This document shows positions 53,965-62,888 of a DNA stretch of 64,000 nt, in pieces. The DNA is taken from assembly GCA_045531405.1 (NCBI GenBank), contig JAZSDX010000077.1, forward strand, positions 1 to 64,000, written 5' to 3'. The notes below the pieces were generated by a model that had not been told where the DNA came from, made no database searches, and saw nothing but the letters and a program-made list of their open reading frames with translations. Numbering within the stretch: position 1 is the first letter of the stretch; each line of letters begins with the position of its first letter. A program made the position numbers and the translations under genes. The DNA comes from RGIG4079 sp045531405 (lineage in GTDB: Bacteria; Bacteroidota; Bacteroidia; Bacteroidales; Muribaculaceae).

Positions 53965-54549
53965 ATGATGAATATATTCTCTTCATTATTACTAATTATA
54001 GTTATTACATGCTTTACGGCTTGTAATAACATTGATAATCGACAGGTTTCGGAAATAATAGCAAAAACGACTCGCTACACAACAAATCAAAATTTAGACT
54101 CTATTAAACTATTCGGAGATTCTATTAATAAAAATCCCGATTTAGGCTTAGCGATTATAAATGCAACAAAAGATTCGTCATTAATATATGAAGTTGTATT
54201 AACATCAATGGTTGTTCCAAATATAGCCGCTGAAATCACATTAACCGATTTGCTTGCAATGCCACTTGACTCAACATCTATTGCGAGGAAGCGTATCAAA
54301 AATATCGCATATTGGTATTCTGCGATTGGTTATGAGAAAAACATCCTATTATTCAAGAATGCCATTGATTCTTGTGCTGCAACATTAACCATTAAGGAGC
54401 AAGCAAAATTATACATACTTTCAACATCTCCATCCCAACTTGGCAATATTATAAAATGTGAGCCTAATAATCAAGAAATTATTGAAGCTATTAAATCGCA
54501 ATATAGTAATCCTGAAGATATAGACTTATTTCATAACGCACTAAAATAG
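53965..54549 (+). CDS. Hypothetical lipoprotein, 194 residues
   Basis: The N-terminus is a lipoprotein signal (IIVITCFTACNN), with Cys20 as the probable lipidated residue. The rest is alpha-helical, with DSTSIARKRIKNIAYWYS and repeated Ala/Asn-rich turns but no domain that I recognise. ATG 53965 or 53968 are equally possible. It is the first gene of a short operon, 9 bp before the prenyl synthase gene, though no functional link is obvious. Confidence 0.7.
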   Translation: MMNIFSSLLLIIVITCFTACNNIDNRQVSEIIAKTTRYTTNQNLDSIKLFGDSINKNPDLGLAIINATKDSSLIYEVVLTSMVVPNIAAEITLTDLLAMPLDSTSIARKRIKNIAYWYSAIGYEKNILLFKNAIDSCAATLTIKEQAKLYILSTSPSQLGNIIKCEPNNQEIIEAIKSQYSNPEDIDLFHNALK

Positions 54550-54558
54550 ATTCCAATT

Positions 54559-55524
54559 ATGTTTACTCCCGATTATTTAGTAAAATACATCAACACAGCA
54601 ATTAGTAAGATTAAATATCCCGAAGAACCAAACGGGCTATATGAACCTATTAAATATACACTTAGCGAAGGGGGAAAACGACTTCGCCCACTTTTGACAC
54701 TTGCTACATGTGATGCTTTGGGTGGAGATATTGATGGCGCAAAAAATCAAGCTATAGGTGTTGAAATTTTTCATAATTTCACACTCTTGCACGATGACGT
54801 TATGGATAAAGCCGACATGAGGCGAGGGAAACCCACTGTACATATCAAATGGGATGAATCAACTGCAATTCTATCGGGAGATGCAATGCTTACATTGGCA
54901 ACACAATTCATGACTAAAGGTGATGGTACTAAAACTTGGGATGTTATATCACTATTTAACACTACAGCAATGGAGGTTTATCAAGGTCAGCAATATGATA
55001 TGGACTTTGAAAAACGCCTTGATGTAACAGTAGATGAATATCTCGAAATGATTCGTCTAAAAACGTCAGTATTGTTGGGATGTGCGTGCAAACTCGGGGC
55101 TATCATGGCCGGAGCATTTGATTCAGAACGAAAAGCATTCTATAAATATGGCGTAAAATTGGGATTAGCTTTTCAATTACAAGACGATTATCTTGATTCT
55201 TATGGAGACCCTAATATCTTTGGCAAAAAAATAGGTGGAGACATCTTAAATGACAAAAAAACATGGTTACTAATTTCAGCTCTTAATGAAGATAATAGTG
55301 GAGAAATTAAAACACTTATCGCAAATAAAGATATTAGCCCCGATGAAAAAATTATACGAGTAAAAGCAATCTACGATAAATTAAATCTCGGGAATCGCTG
55401 CAAAGAACTAATGGAAAGATACGCAAATGAAGCAATAGATGCCCTAAAAACTGTGGGATTAAGCGACAACGATATGGAATTTTTCAAGAAAATGGCATTT
55501 GATGCAATTGGTCGCAATCATTAA
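54559..55524 (+). CDS. Trans-polyprenyl diphosphate synthase
   Basis: A 321-residue enzyme that condenses isopentenyl diphosphate with an allylic diphosphate. The first Asp-rich motif is LLHDDVMDKADMRRG near residues 77-91, the second LQDDYLDSYGD near 212-222, and the substrate Lys/Arg segment SEGGKRLRPLL is at about 35-45. Product chain length (geranylgeranyl, octaprenyl or similar) is set by residues before the first motif; here FHNFTL precedes it. I infer a farnesyl/geranylgeranyl- or longer-chain synthase for quinone or carrier-lipid supply. It sits between a lipoprotein gene and tatD. Confidence 0.9.
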   Translation: MFTPDYLVKYINTAISKIKYPEEPNGLYEPIKYTLSEGGKRLRPLLTLATCDALGGDIDGAKNQAIGVEIFHNFTLLHDDVMDKADMRRGKPTVHIKWDESTAILSGDAMLTLATQFMTKGDGTKTWDVISLFNTTAMEVYQGQQYDMDFEKRLDVTVDEYLEMIRLKTSVLLGCACKLGAIMAGAFDSERKAFYKYGVKLGLAFQLQDDYLDSYGDPNIFGKKIGGDILNDKKTWLLISALNEDNSGEIKTLIANKDISPDEKIIRVKAIYDKLNLGNRCKELMERYANEAIDALKTVGLSDNDMEFFKKMAFDAIGRNH

Positions 55525-55534
55525 TATCTATATT

Positions 55535-56305
55535 ATGTTTATTGATACACACACGCACTTATATTTAGACGAATTTGCCCCATCCCCACAAGATGTCGTT
55601 ACACGCGCCATACAAGCCGGAGTTGAACAAATGATTTTTCCCAATGTGGATTTATCGACAATTGCTCCAATGCAAAATTTACACAATCAATTCCCTCAAA
55701 ACACATATCTGGCCATGGGGCTACACCCTACTGAAATTAAAGAATCATGGGAGTCAGATTTATCCAAGGTCAAAAACGAATTTTACCAGCACAAAAACAA
55801 ATATATCGCAATAGGTGAAATCGGCATTGATTTATATTGGGATAAGACGTTCAAAAATGAACAAATGCAAGCACTTGAGCAGCAATTTCAATGGGCAGTT
55901 GAAACAAATCTACCTGTAATCATTCATTGTCGCGAAGGTCTTGACGAAATTTTAGAAGTTCTTGATGGGTTAGCCATAAAACCAAAAGGCGTATTTCATA
56001 GCTTTGGTGGCACAAATATAGACGTTGAACGAATTAGAACGCGTGGGGATTTCTACTTTGGAATAAATGGGATTGTTACATTCAAAAACTCCAAATTAAG
56101 AGAAGTTCTACCAACTATTGGCATTAATCGCATTCTTTTGGAAACTGATGCGCCATACTTGGCCCCCGTTCCCCATCGGGGTAAACGCAATGAAAGTGCA
56201 TATCTAATTCACACTGCAGCACATATTGCACAACATATAGGTATTTCTATAGAAGATGTGGCATCAACAACAAGTGCAAATGCCAAACATCTCTTCAAAA
56301 TCTAA
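55535..56305 (+). CDS. TatD-family metal-dependent DNase/hydrolase
   Basis: A 257-residue metal-dependent hydrolase with a TIM-barrel fold. Metal ligands are visible in the N-terminal MFIDTHTHLYLDEF, then GEIGIDLYW, PVIIHCRE, GVFHSFGG and LLETDAPYLAP. Members act as 3'-5' exonucleases or related hydrolases. I begin the gene at ATG 55535 (MFIDTHTH), because the longer frame from 55499 lies inside the end of the preceding gene and adds nothing conserved. The gap to the upstream stop is 10 bp. Confidence 0.93.
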   Translation: MFIDTHTHLYLDEFAPSPQDVVTRAIQAGVEQMIFPNVDLSTIAPMQNLHNQFPQNTYLAMGLHPTEIKESWESDLSKVKNEFYQHKNKYIAIGEIGIDLYWDKTFKNEQMQALEQQFQWAVETNLPVIIHCREGLDEILEVLDGLAIKPKGVFHSFGGTNIDVERIRTRGDFYFGINGIVTFKNSKLREVLPTIGINRILLETDAPYLAPVPHRGKRNESAYLIHTAAHIAQHIGISIEDVASTTSANAKHLFKI

Positions 56306-56317
56306 TCAATATTATTT

Positions 56318-56788
56318 TCACATAGGATTATTCATTATAATAAATGCATTTAGATACGTTGCCAATATCAACCATAAGATATATGGAGCAAATAGCCATG
56401 CTGCCAATTTATTAACTTTATAACATATTGTTGTATAAAATATCACCGTAACATCAAGAAGAATTATATCAATAAAACCACTTATTGGATCTTGTAAATA
56501 AAAAAACAAGTAGCTCCAGGCAAAATTAAAAACCAATTGAAGGATAAATATCCATCCAACACCCGAATCTAACATTTTATGTTTATTCCAAATTAATCCT
56601 ATCGACAATCCACTACATATATATATGATTGACCATGCAATTGGGAATATCGAATTAGGAGGTGTTAGCTCAGATTTAATCAAAGTTGGATACCACGTTT
56701 CCAACGACTCTGCTTGGAACATGCTGGCAGTATAGCCAATGCCAAAACAAATAAATATTGCAACTAAAATATAAATTACACGTTTCAT
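56318..56788 (-). CDS. TspO/MBR family membrane protein
   Basis: A 156-residue membrane protein with five predicted transmembrane helices: VIYILVAIFICFGIGYTASMF, then the conserved WYPTLIKSELTPPNSIFPIAWSIIYI (typical TspO W-Y-x-x-L-x-K-P-x-x-x-P-P-x-x-x-F-P-x-W pattern), and three more. TspO proteins bind tetrapyrroles such as porphyrins and cholesterol-like ligands and are linked to stress responses. It is a single gene on its own, 12 bp from the convergent tatD stop. An 11-bp inverted repeat immediately precedes its start. Confidence 0.9.
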   Translation of the reverse strand: MKRVIYILVAIFICFGIGYTASMFQAESLETWYPTLIKSELTPPNSIFPIAWSIIYICSGLSIGLIWNKHKMLDSGVGWIFILQLVFNFAWSYLFFYLQDPISGFIDIILLDVTVIFYTTICYKVNKLAAWLFAPYILWLILATYLNAFIIMNNPM

Positions 56789-56838
56789 AACTCAATATAT
56801 TTATGTTTCATTTATATAACATTAATCTATATTGAGTT
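56789..56838 (-). promoter_or_regulatory. 11-bp inverted repeat touching the tspO start codon
   Basis: AACTCAATATA at 56789-56799 and its exact reverse complement at 56828-56838, separated by 28 bases. The near arm directly abuts the tspO start codon (56788). Arm length, spacing and placement copy the sodB case (11 bp, 27-base loop, start-adjacent) with a different sequence. No TAnnTTTG promoter is visible. Hairpin or operator, undecided. Confidence 0.55.
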
Positions 56839-56857
56839 GTTTTGTGCTAAAAAAACA

Positions 56858-56890
56858 AAAGTGGCAAAAACTTTATGTTTTTACCACTTT
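56858..56890 (-). terminator. Terminator of pgk
   Basis: On the minus strand, a 13-bp stem with one mismatch (56878-56890 with 56858-56870) around a 7-base loop, followed by a T-run (TGTTTTTTTAG). It begins 22 bases after the pgk stop and separates pgk from tspO. Confidence 0.85.
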
Positions 56891-56912
56891 CATAATATGT
56901 AAATCTAATTGA

Positions 56913-58160
56913 TTAACCTTTGATTGCAGCTACGCCTGGAAGAACTTTTCCTTCGATAGCTTCAAGGAGTGCACCACCACCGGTTGATACGTATGATACT
57001 TTGTCAGCCAAACCAAATTTGTTTACACAAGCAACAGAGTCGCCACCACCTACAAGTGAGAATGCACCATTTTCAGTTGCTTCAACGATAGCTTCAGCAA
57101 TCGCTTTAGAACCACCGGCAAAGTTATCAAATTCAAATACACCGGCAGGACCATTCCAAAGAATAGTTTTAGCAGTGCGAATAACATTAGCAAATGATTC
57201 ACGAGTTACAGGACCAGCATCCATACCTTCCCAACCTTCGGGAATATCCATTGCTGATACTACTTGAGTGTTAGCATCGTTGCTGAATTTATCTCCGGCA
57301 ATACAGTCAGTACCAAGAACAAGGTTTACGCCCTTTTCTTGAGCTTTCTTCATGATATCAAGAGCTAAATCAAGTTTATCATCTTCGCAAATTGAAAGAC
57401 CGATTTTACCACCTTGAGCTTTAGCAAAAGTATATGTCATACCACCACAAAGAATCAAGTTATCAACTTTATCCATGAGGTTTTCGATGATACCGATTTT
57501 TGTAGAAACTTTTGAACCACCCATGATAGCAGTGAAAGGACGTTTGATATCACTAAGGATATTATCAACAGCTTGAACTTCTTTTTCCATCAAATAGCCA
57601 AGCATTTTATCATCTTCACCAAAGCTATCAGCGATAACTGCAGTTGAAGCATGTTTGCGGTGTGCAGTACCAAAAGCATCGTTCACATAGCAATCAGCAT
57701 AGCTTGCAAGAGTTTTTGCAAATGCTTTTTGGCTTTCTTTCATTTCTTTCTTAGCTGTTTCATAAGCTGGGTCTTCTTTATCGATACCTACAGGCTTACC
57801 TTCCTCTTCAGCATAGAAACGAAGGTTTTCAAGCAAAAGAACTTCACCAGGTTGCAATGCAGCAGCTGCATCAGCAGCGTTAGCACAATCTTCGGCAAAT
57901 TTTACATCACGACCAAGAGCAGCAGCTACTGCATCTTTGATTTGAGCAAGAGAAAATTTAGGATTTACTTTGCCTTTTGGTTTACCCATGTGAGACATGA
58001 TGATAAGAGCACCACCTTCTTCAAGAATTTTTTTGAGTGTAGGAAGTGCACCACGAATACGAGTGTCGTCTGTGATGTTTCCGTTTTCATCTAAGGGCAC
58101 ATTAAAGTCCACTCTGACGATTGCCTTTTTGCCGGCAAATTTGTAATTGTCGATAGTCAT
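56913..58160 (-). CDS. pgk: Phosphoglycerate kinase
   Basis: A 415-residue glycolytic enzyme that transfers phosphate from 1,3-bisphosphoglycerate to ADP. The N-domain has RVDFNVPLDENG near 15-26 and SHMGKPKGK near 56-64, which hold substrate. The C-domain carries the nucleotide-binding loop MGGSKVSTKIG and, near the end, GGGDSVACVNKFG and STGGGALLEAIEGKVLPGVAAI. It is transcribed alone between its own promoter at 58220-58227 and its own terminator. The assignment is secure. Confidence 0.97.
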   Translation of the reverse strand: MTIDNYKFAGKKAIVRVDFNVPLDENGNITDDTRIRGALPTLKKILEEGGALIIMSHMGKPKGKVNPKFSLAQIKDAVAAALGRDVKFAEDCANAADAAAALQPGEVLLLENLRFYAEEEGKPVGIDKEDPAYETAKKEMKESQKAFAKTLASYADCYVNDAFGTAHRKHASTAVIADSFGEDDKMLGYLMEKEVQAVDNILSDIKRPFTAIMGGSKVSTKIGIIENLMDKVDNLILCGGMTYTFAKAQGGKIGLSICEDDKLDLALDIMKKAQEKGVNLVLGTDCIAGDKFSNDANTQVVSAMDIPEGWEGMDAGPVTRESFANVIRTAKTILWNGPAGVFEFDNFAGGSKAIAEAIVEATENGAFSLVGGGDSVACVNKFGLADKVSYVSTGGGALLEAIEGKVLPGVAAIKG

Positions 58161-58219
58161 TTTCGTTTGAAAATTTAATTAATTATAACGTTATATCTAA
58201 GTTTCTATAAATTAGAGTG

Positions 58220-58227
58220 CAAAATTA
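58220..58227 (-). promoter_or_regulatory. Promoter -7 element of pgk
   Basis: On the minus strand TAATTTTG followed by CA, 59 bases before the pgk ATG at 58160. It lies between pyrF and pgk and allows pgk to be transcribed separately. Confidence 0.75.
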
Positions 58228-58260
58228 CAGTTTTTTTCTTAAATCTGACCTATTTTACCA

Positions 58261-59091
58261 TTAAATGATGTTATGAGCCTTCAATAATTCACTCATTTCA
58301 TTCGCAAGTTTTTTTGATTCACTTGCAGCTGCTTCTGCAAAGTCCTCTCCATTTGAAGCATATATAATACCTCGAGAAGAATTTACTAATAATCCACAAT
58401 CATCAATCATACCATATTTTGCAACTTCTTCAAGGCTACCTCCTTGTGCTCCAACCCCGGGAACAAGCAAGAAGCTATTAGGCGACACTTTACGTATATC
58501 TTGGAACATTGCTCCTTGAGTAGCTCCAACAACATACATCATTTCATTACTTGATGCCCATTTAGCCGAAGTTTCAAGCACATGTTCAAAAATGCGTTTA
58601 CCTTCCTTATCTTCAATCAATTGGAAGTCATGGCTTCCTTTATTTGAAGTCAACGCAAGAAGAATTACCCATTTTCCTTCATATCCAAGAAATGGAGTTA
58701 CACTATCTTCGCCCATATAAGGAGCTACAGTAATAGCATCTACATCAAGATGTTCAAAAAAGCTACGAGCATAAAGTTGAGATGTATTACCTATATCTCC
58801 ACGTTTTGCATCTGCGATTATAAATTGATCAGGATATTTTTCTTTGATATATTTTACTGTTTCTTCAAGAGCAACCCAACCTTCAACGCCAAGGCTTTCA
58901 TAGAAAGCAAGATTGGGTTTATATGCCACTGCATATTGAGCAGTAGCATCAATAATCGCTTTATTAAATGCCAATAGTGGATTTTCTTCACTTAAAAGAT
59001 GTTGAGGTATCTTTTTGATATCCGGGTCAAGTCCAACACAAAGGAACGACCCTTTGCGACGTATATTTTCTACTAATTCAGTTCTTTTCAT
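58261..59091 (-). CDS. pyrF: Orotidine 5'-phosphate decarboxylase, long type
   Basis: A 276-residue pyrimidine-synthesis enzyme that converts OMP to UMP. It is of the longer form common in Bacteroidetes. Marks are FLCVGLDPDIKKIP near the N-terminus, the substrate site YKPNLAFYESLG, the catalytic Asp-Lys-Asp segment FIIADAKRGDIGNTS, and the phosphate loop LLVPGVGAQGG. It follows prfA by 14 bp on the same strand and is likely co-transcribed. Confidence 0.95.
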   Translation of the reverse strand: MKRTELVENIRRKGSFLCVGLDPDIKKIPQHLLSEENPLLAFNKAIIDATAQYAVAYKPNLAFYESLGVEGWVALEETVKYIKEKYPDQFIIADAKRGDIGNTSQLYARSFFEHLDVDAITVAPYMGEDSVTPFLGYEGKWVILLALTSNKGSHDFQLIEDKEGKRIFEHVLETSAKWASSNEMMYVVGATQGAMFQDIRKVSPNSFLLVPGVGAQGGSLEEVAKYGMIDDCGLLVNSSRGIIYASNGEDFAEAAASESKKLANEMSELLKAHNII

Positions 59092-59105
59092 ATCTATAAA
59101 TTAAT

Positions 59106-60215
59106 TTAGAGTTCGCTTTCTTTAAGTTTTTCAGCATTTTCAGCAATAATAAGTTGGTCAATACAATCTTGAATATCGCCATCAACAAATGCTTGGAGAT
59201 TATAAATTGTATAATTTATTCGATGGTCGGTAATACGCCCTTGTGGATAGTTATATGTACGAATCTTTGCCGAACGGTCTCCGGTTGACACCATTGTTTT
59301 GCGACGTGAAGCAATATCATCAATATATTTTTGATGTTCTTTATCATAAATAAACGTACGCAAACGGCTCAATGCACGCTCTTTGTTCTTTGGTTGGTCG
59401 CGAGTTTCAGTACATTCAATAAGAATTTCTTCGGTTTCTCCGGTATTTGGATTTTTCCACAAATAACGAAGACGCACACCCGATTCTACCTTATTCACAT
59501 TCTGACCACCGGCACCTCCACTTCGGAAAGTATCCCACTTGATTTCACCTTCGTTAATTTCGACATCAAATGCTTCAGCTTCGGGTAAAACTGCTACTGT
59601 TGCTGCCGAAGTGTGAACACGGCCTTGTGTCTCGGTTGCAGGCACACGTTGTACACGATGTACACCACTCTCATATTTCAACGTGCCATACACGCCCTCG
59701 CCACTCACTGCCATAACGATTTCTTTGAATCCTCCGGCAGCACCTTCACTAAAGCTTGTAATCGCAACATTCCAACCCTTTGACTCGCAATATTTACTAT
59801 ACATCTTAAACAAGTCGCCGGCAAAAATTGCAGCTTCATCACCACCGGTACCACCACGAATCTCAAGAATGGCATTTTTACCATCTTCAGGATCGGCAGG
59901 TATAAGAAGTAATTTTATTTCTTCTTCAAGATTTGGTAATTCGGCGTTAGCACTATCAAGTTCCTCTTTTGCCATTGCACGCATATCGTCATCATTTTCT
60001 GTTTCAAGAATCTCACGAGCCTCTTGAATATTACCCAAAAGATTACGATAGCGACGAGTAGCCCCGGTTAATTTTTCGAGGTCTTTATATTCTTTTGTCA
60101 ATCGCACATAACGTTTCATATCTGCAATAACCGAAGGGTCAGTTATCAGCGTACTAACCTCTTCAAAACGAGCTTCAATACCGTCAAGGCGAGATAATAA
60201 TGATGAATCAGCCAT
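59106..60215 (-). CDS. prfA: Peptide chain release factor 1
   Basis: A 369-residue translation factor that recognises UAA and UAG and releases the peptide. The codon-recognition tripeptide Pro-Ala-Thr is present in QRVPATETQG, which marks RF1 rather than RF2. The Gly-Gly-Gln catalytic motif is in RSGGAGGQNVNKVES. Length and helical N-domain match the family. It heads an operon with pyrF and has a promoter at 60235-60242. Confidence 0.97.
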   Translation of the reverse strand: MADSSLLSRLDGIEARFEEVSTLITDPSVIADMKRYVRLTKEYKDLEKLTGATRRYRNLLGNIQEAREILETENDDDMRAMAKEELDSANAELPNLEEEIKLLLIPADPEDGKNAILEIRGGTGGDEAAIFAGDLFKMYSKYCESKGWNVAITSFSEGAAGGFKEIVMAVSGEGVYGTLKYESGVHRVQRVPATETQGRVHTSAATVAVLPEAEAFDVEINEGEIKWDTFRSGGAGGQNVNKVESGVRLRYLWKNPNTGETEEILIECTETRDQPKNKERALSRLRTFIYDKEHQKYIDDIASRRKTMVSTGDRSAKIRTYNYPQGRITDHRINYTIYNLQAFVDGDIQDCIDQLIIAENAEKLKESEL

Positions 60216-60234
60216 ATAATTTTTTAATTTTTCA

Positions 60235-60242
60235 CAAAGTTA
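60235..60242 (-). promoter_or_regulatory. Promoter -7 element of prfA-pyrF
   Basis: On the minus strand TAACTTTG, 19 bases before the prfA ATG at 60215; the leader would be about 13 bases. Confidence 0.75.
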
Positions 60243-60318
60243 CAAAATTAAATTGATAGTAAGATTGAGTTATAGCACAAAAAACCAACTATTCACACAA
60301 TATTATTATAATATTGAC

Positions 60319-60326
60319 TACCTTTG
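60319..60326 (+). promoter_or_regulatory. Promoter -7 element of the DUF4250 gene
   Basis: TACCTTTG, 21 bases before the ATG at 60348. It diverges from the prfA promoter about 80 bases away. Confidence 0.75.
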
Positions 60327-60347
60327 TCGCAACAAAATTAAAAACAC

Positions 60348-60527
60348 ATGAAAGATTTACCACAAGACCCATTTATACTTTTCAGTTATATCAATACTAA
60401 ACTACGTGACAATTATGCGTCTCTTGACATTTTGTGCGAAGATTTAGATATTGACAAAGATGAGCTAATCAAAAAGTTGGCTACAATAGGAATGTTATAT
60501 GATGCCACTCTCAATAAATTTCTCTGA
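60348..60527 (+). CDS. Small DUF4250-like protein, 59 residues
   Basis: A 59-residue open frame from ATG 60348 to TGA 60527. The sequence runs from MKDLPQDPFILFSYINTKL through a segment with LCEDLDIDKDELIKKL to LNKFL. It looks like the DUF4250 family, whose members share P-x-x-L-x-S-x-V/I-N-T-K-L-R, an acidic middle and an I/A-G-x-x-Y end (here TIGMLYDATLNKF). Function unknown; the fold is probably a small helical domain. It has its own promoter and lies between prfA and uvrD. This identification is from memory of the family. Confidence 0.8.
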   Translation: MKDLPQDPFILFSYINTKLRDNYASLDILCEDLDIDKDELIKKLATIGMLYDATLNKFL

Positions 60528-60568
60528 AAATTAGTTCTTATTTTCTTGTTTTCACTCCTTAAAGAGTG

Positions 60569-60576
60569 TAACTTTG
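60569..60576 (+). promoter_or_regulatory. uvrD promoter placed for a leaderless or near-leaderless transcript
   Basis: TAACTTTG at 60569-60576 with TTG at 60546-60548 (20-base spacer) fits the consensus. The ATG starts at 60582, only 5 bases beyond the -7 element, where transcription would be expected to begin. A short 5-bp hairpin (60553-60557 with 60664-less-100, that is 60564-60568) lies in the spacer. Confidence 0.7.
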
Positions 60577-60581
60577 CATTA

Positions 60582-62888
60582 ATGGAAGATTATATTAATG
60601 AATTAAACCAACAGCAACAAGATGCTGTACTTTATCTTGATGGACCGCAACTCGTTATCGCAGGGGCCGGTTCAGGAAAAACACGTGTACTTACTTACAA
60701 AATCATACACTTATTAAATAATGGCTACGAACCATGGCGTATTTTGGCATTGACATTTACCAACAAAGCTGCTCGTGAAATGCGAGAACGCATTGAGGGG
60801 CTTGTTGGAGGTGCCACTGCATCAAAATTATGGATGGGTACATTTCACTCCATATTTGCTCGCATTCTTCGCATTAATGCCGAACGATTAGGGTTCAAAA
60901 GTGATTTCACAATATATGATACCGCCGACTCAAAATCACTTATAAAGTCAATTATCAAAGACCTTGACCTTGATGATAAAATATACAAGCCATCTACTGT
61001 GATGAGTGCTATATCAATGGCAAAAAACGCACTTATTTCGCCAGCGACGTATGCACAATCAAAAGATATAATGGAGACCGACCGACGAGCCAAACGACCT
61101 CGCACACATGAGATATATCGAGGCTATTGTCATCGCTGTTTTGTTGCCGGTGCAATGGATTTTGATGATTTGCTCTACTACACAAATGTTTTATTACGCG
61201 ATAATCCCGATATTCTTCATCATTATCAAGAATACTTCCGATATATACTTGTTGACGAATATCAAGATACAAACTTTGCTCAACATTTGATTATATCTCA
61301 GCTCACAAAAGAAAATCACAGTTTATGCGTAGTGGGCGATGACGCACAAAGCATATACTCGTTTCGAGGTGCAAACATTCGCAATATTCTCAACTTAAAA
61401 AATGCGTACCCCGATTTGAAGATATTCAAATTGGAGCAAAATTATCGTTCTACTCAAACGATTATAAATGCCGCAAACTCACTTATCGACAAAAACACTG
61501 AGCAAATTCGCAAACAAGTGTTTTCAAAAAACGATAAGGGTTCTAAAATCGAGGTTGTGCAAAGTTATAGTGATTATGAAGAAGCATTCTTGGTTGCCAA
61601 TCGCATTTCGCAAGTAAAAATGCTTTCTCACGATGGTTATGATGAATTTGCAATATTATATCGCACCAATGCCCAATCTCGCATTCTTGAAGAATCGCTT
61701 CGCAAATGCAATATCCCATATCGCATATATGGTGGTCTTTCATTCTACCAACGCAAAGAGATAAAAGATGCTATCGCCTACTTTAGATTATCAATCAACC
61801 CCAATGATGACGAAGCTCTAAAACGTGTTATTAATTTCCCTGCACGTGGAATTGGAGACACCACTGTTAATAAACTTATCCGTTGTGCCATCGACAATCA
61901 AGTAAGCATTTGGGGAGTTATTAACAATCTCGCTCATTACACACCAGGGGTTAATTCCGGGACAACAAAGAAATTATTGGCATTTCGCGATCTTATTCAA
62001 TCATTCATCAATCTTAACCAAGATGGCAAAAACGCTGAAGAGATTGCAACACATATTATTCGTGAAACCCAGCTTTTAAGTATGCTACTTTCGGATAAAA
62101 CGCCCGAAAGCATATCAAAGCAAGAAAACCTTCATGAGTTGCTCAATGGGGTTAAGGAATTTGTTGCCAACAAATTAGAAGAAGGAGAAGAAAACAACAT
62201 ATCAATAACCGATTTTCTCGGTGAGGTTTCATTGGCGACCGATCAAGACACCCAAGATGGCGACGGAGAAAGACTCACATTGATGACTGTTCACGCAGCA
62301 AAAGGGCTTGAATTTAGCAATGTGTTTATCGTTGGCATCGAAGAAGAACTATTCCCATCATCAATGTGTACTACTCAAAGTGAAATTGAGGAAGAACGCC
62401 GATTATTATACGTGGCCATCACTCGTGCCAAAAGTTTTTGCATGCTATCGTATGCGTCTTCTCGTTTTCGCAATGGACAGACAAAAACTTGCTCTCCATC
62501 TCGATTTATTCGCGACATAGACCCTCAATATCTAAATCTTTGTTCCGGGACATCTATTAGTGGAAGTACTTCATTTGTTAATCCAATAGAGAATTATCGT
62601 GAATCATTCCATTCCGAGCTCAAAACCTATCATGCACCACGCAATTTGACACCTCTCAACAAAAAGGGAGCCACAGCATCTGCTAAAATTCCTCAGACTA
62701 ACGTCAGCGATATTCATGATGCAAAATCTCTTTCTGAAGGCATGATTATTGAGCATCAACGTTTCGGCACCGGAAAAATAACAACAATTGACACATCGTC
62801 AACCGATGCTCGCATTATTGTTGAGTTTGCCAACACCGGAACAAAAACGCTATTACTCAAATTTGCTCATTTTAAGATTATAGGATAA
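60582..62888 (+). CDS. UvrD/PcrA-family DNA helicase
   Basis: A 768-residue superfamily 1A helicase, 3'-5' polarity expected, acting in repair and replication restart. Walker A is AGAGSGKTRVLTYKI near 28-42. Further motifs are Ia TFTNKAAREMRERI, II VDEYQDTNFAQ, III GDDAQSIYSFRGA, IV YRSTQTI, V TVHAAKGLEF and VI RRLLYVAITRAK. The C-terminal tail (about 700-768) includes a Tudor-like end, IEHQRFGTGKITTID, typical of UvrD/PcrA. I start at ATG 60582 (MEDYINELNQQQQDAV), since the longer frame begins at a TTG that is part of the -33 element. Its stop overlaps the nspC start by one base. Confidence 0.94.
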   Translation: MEDYINELNQQQQDAVLYLDGPQLVIAGAGSGKTRVLTYKIIHLLNNGYEPWRILALTFTNKAAREMRERIEGLVGGATASKLWMGTFHSIFARILRINAERLGFKSDFTIYDTADSKSLIKSIIKDLDLDDKIYKPSTVMSAISMAKNALISPATYAQSKDIMETDRRAKRPRTHEIYRGYCHRCFVAGAMDFDDLLYYTNVLLRDNPDILHHYQEYFRYILVDEYQDTNFAQHLIISQLTKENHSLCVVGDDAQSIYSFRGANIRNILNLKNAYPDLKIFKLEQNYRSTQTIINAANSLIDKNTEQIRKQVFSKNDKGSKIEVVQSYSDYEEAFLVANRISQVKMLSHDGYDEFAILYRTNAQSRILEESLRKCNIPYRIYGGLSFYQRKEIKDAIAYFRLSINPNDDEALKRVINFPARGIGDTTVNKLIRCAIDNQVSIWGVINNLAHYTPGVNSGTTKKLLAFRDLIQSFINLNQDGKNAEEIATHIIRETQLLSMLLSDKTPESISKQENLHELLNGVKEFVANKLEEGEENNISITDFLGEVSLATDQDTQDGDGERLTLMTVHAAKGLEFSNVFIVGIEEELFPSSMCTTQSEIEEERRLLYVAITRAKSFCMLSYASSRFRNGQTKTCSPSRFIRDIDPQYLNLCSGTSISGSTSFVNPIENYRESFHSELKTYHAPRNLTPLNKKGATASAKIPQTNVSDIHDAKSLSEGMIIEHQRFGTGKITTIDTSSTDARIIVEFANTGTKTLLLKFAHFKIIG

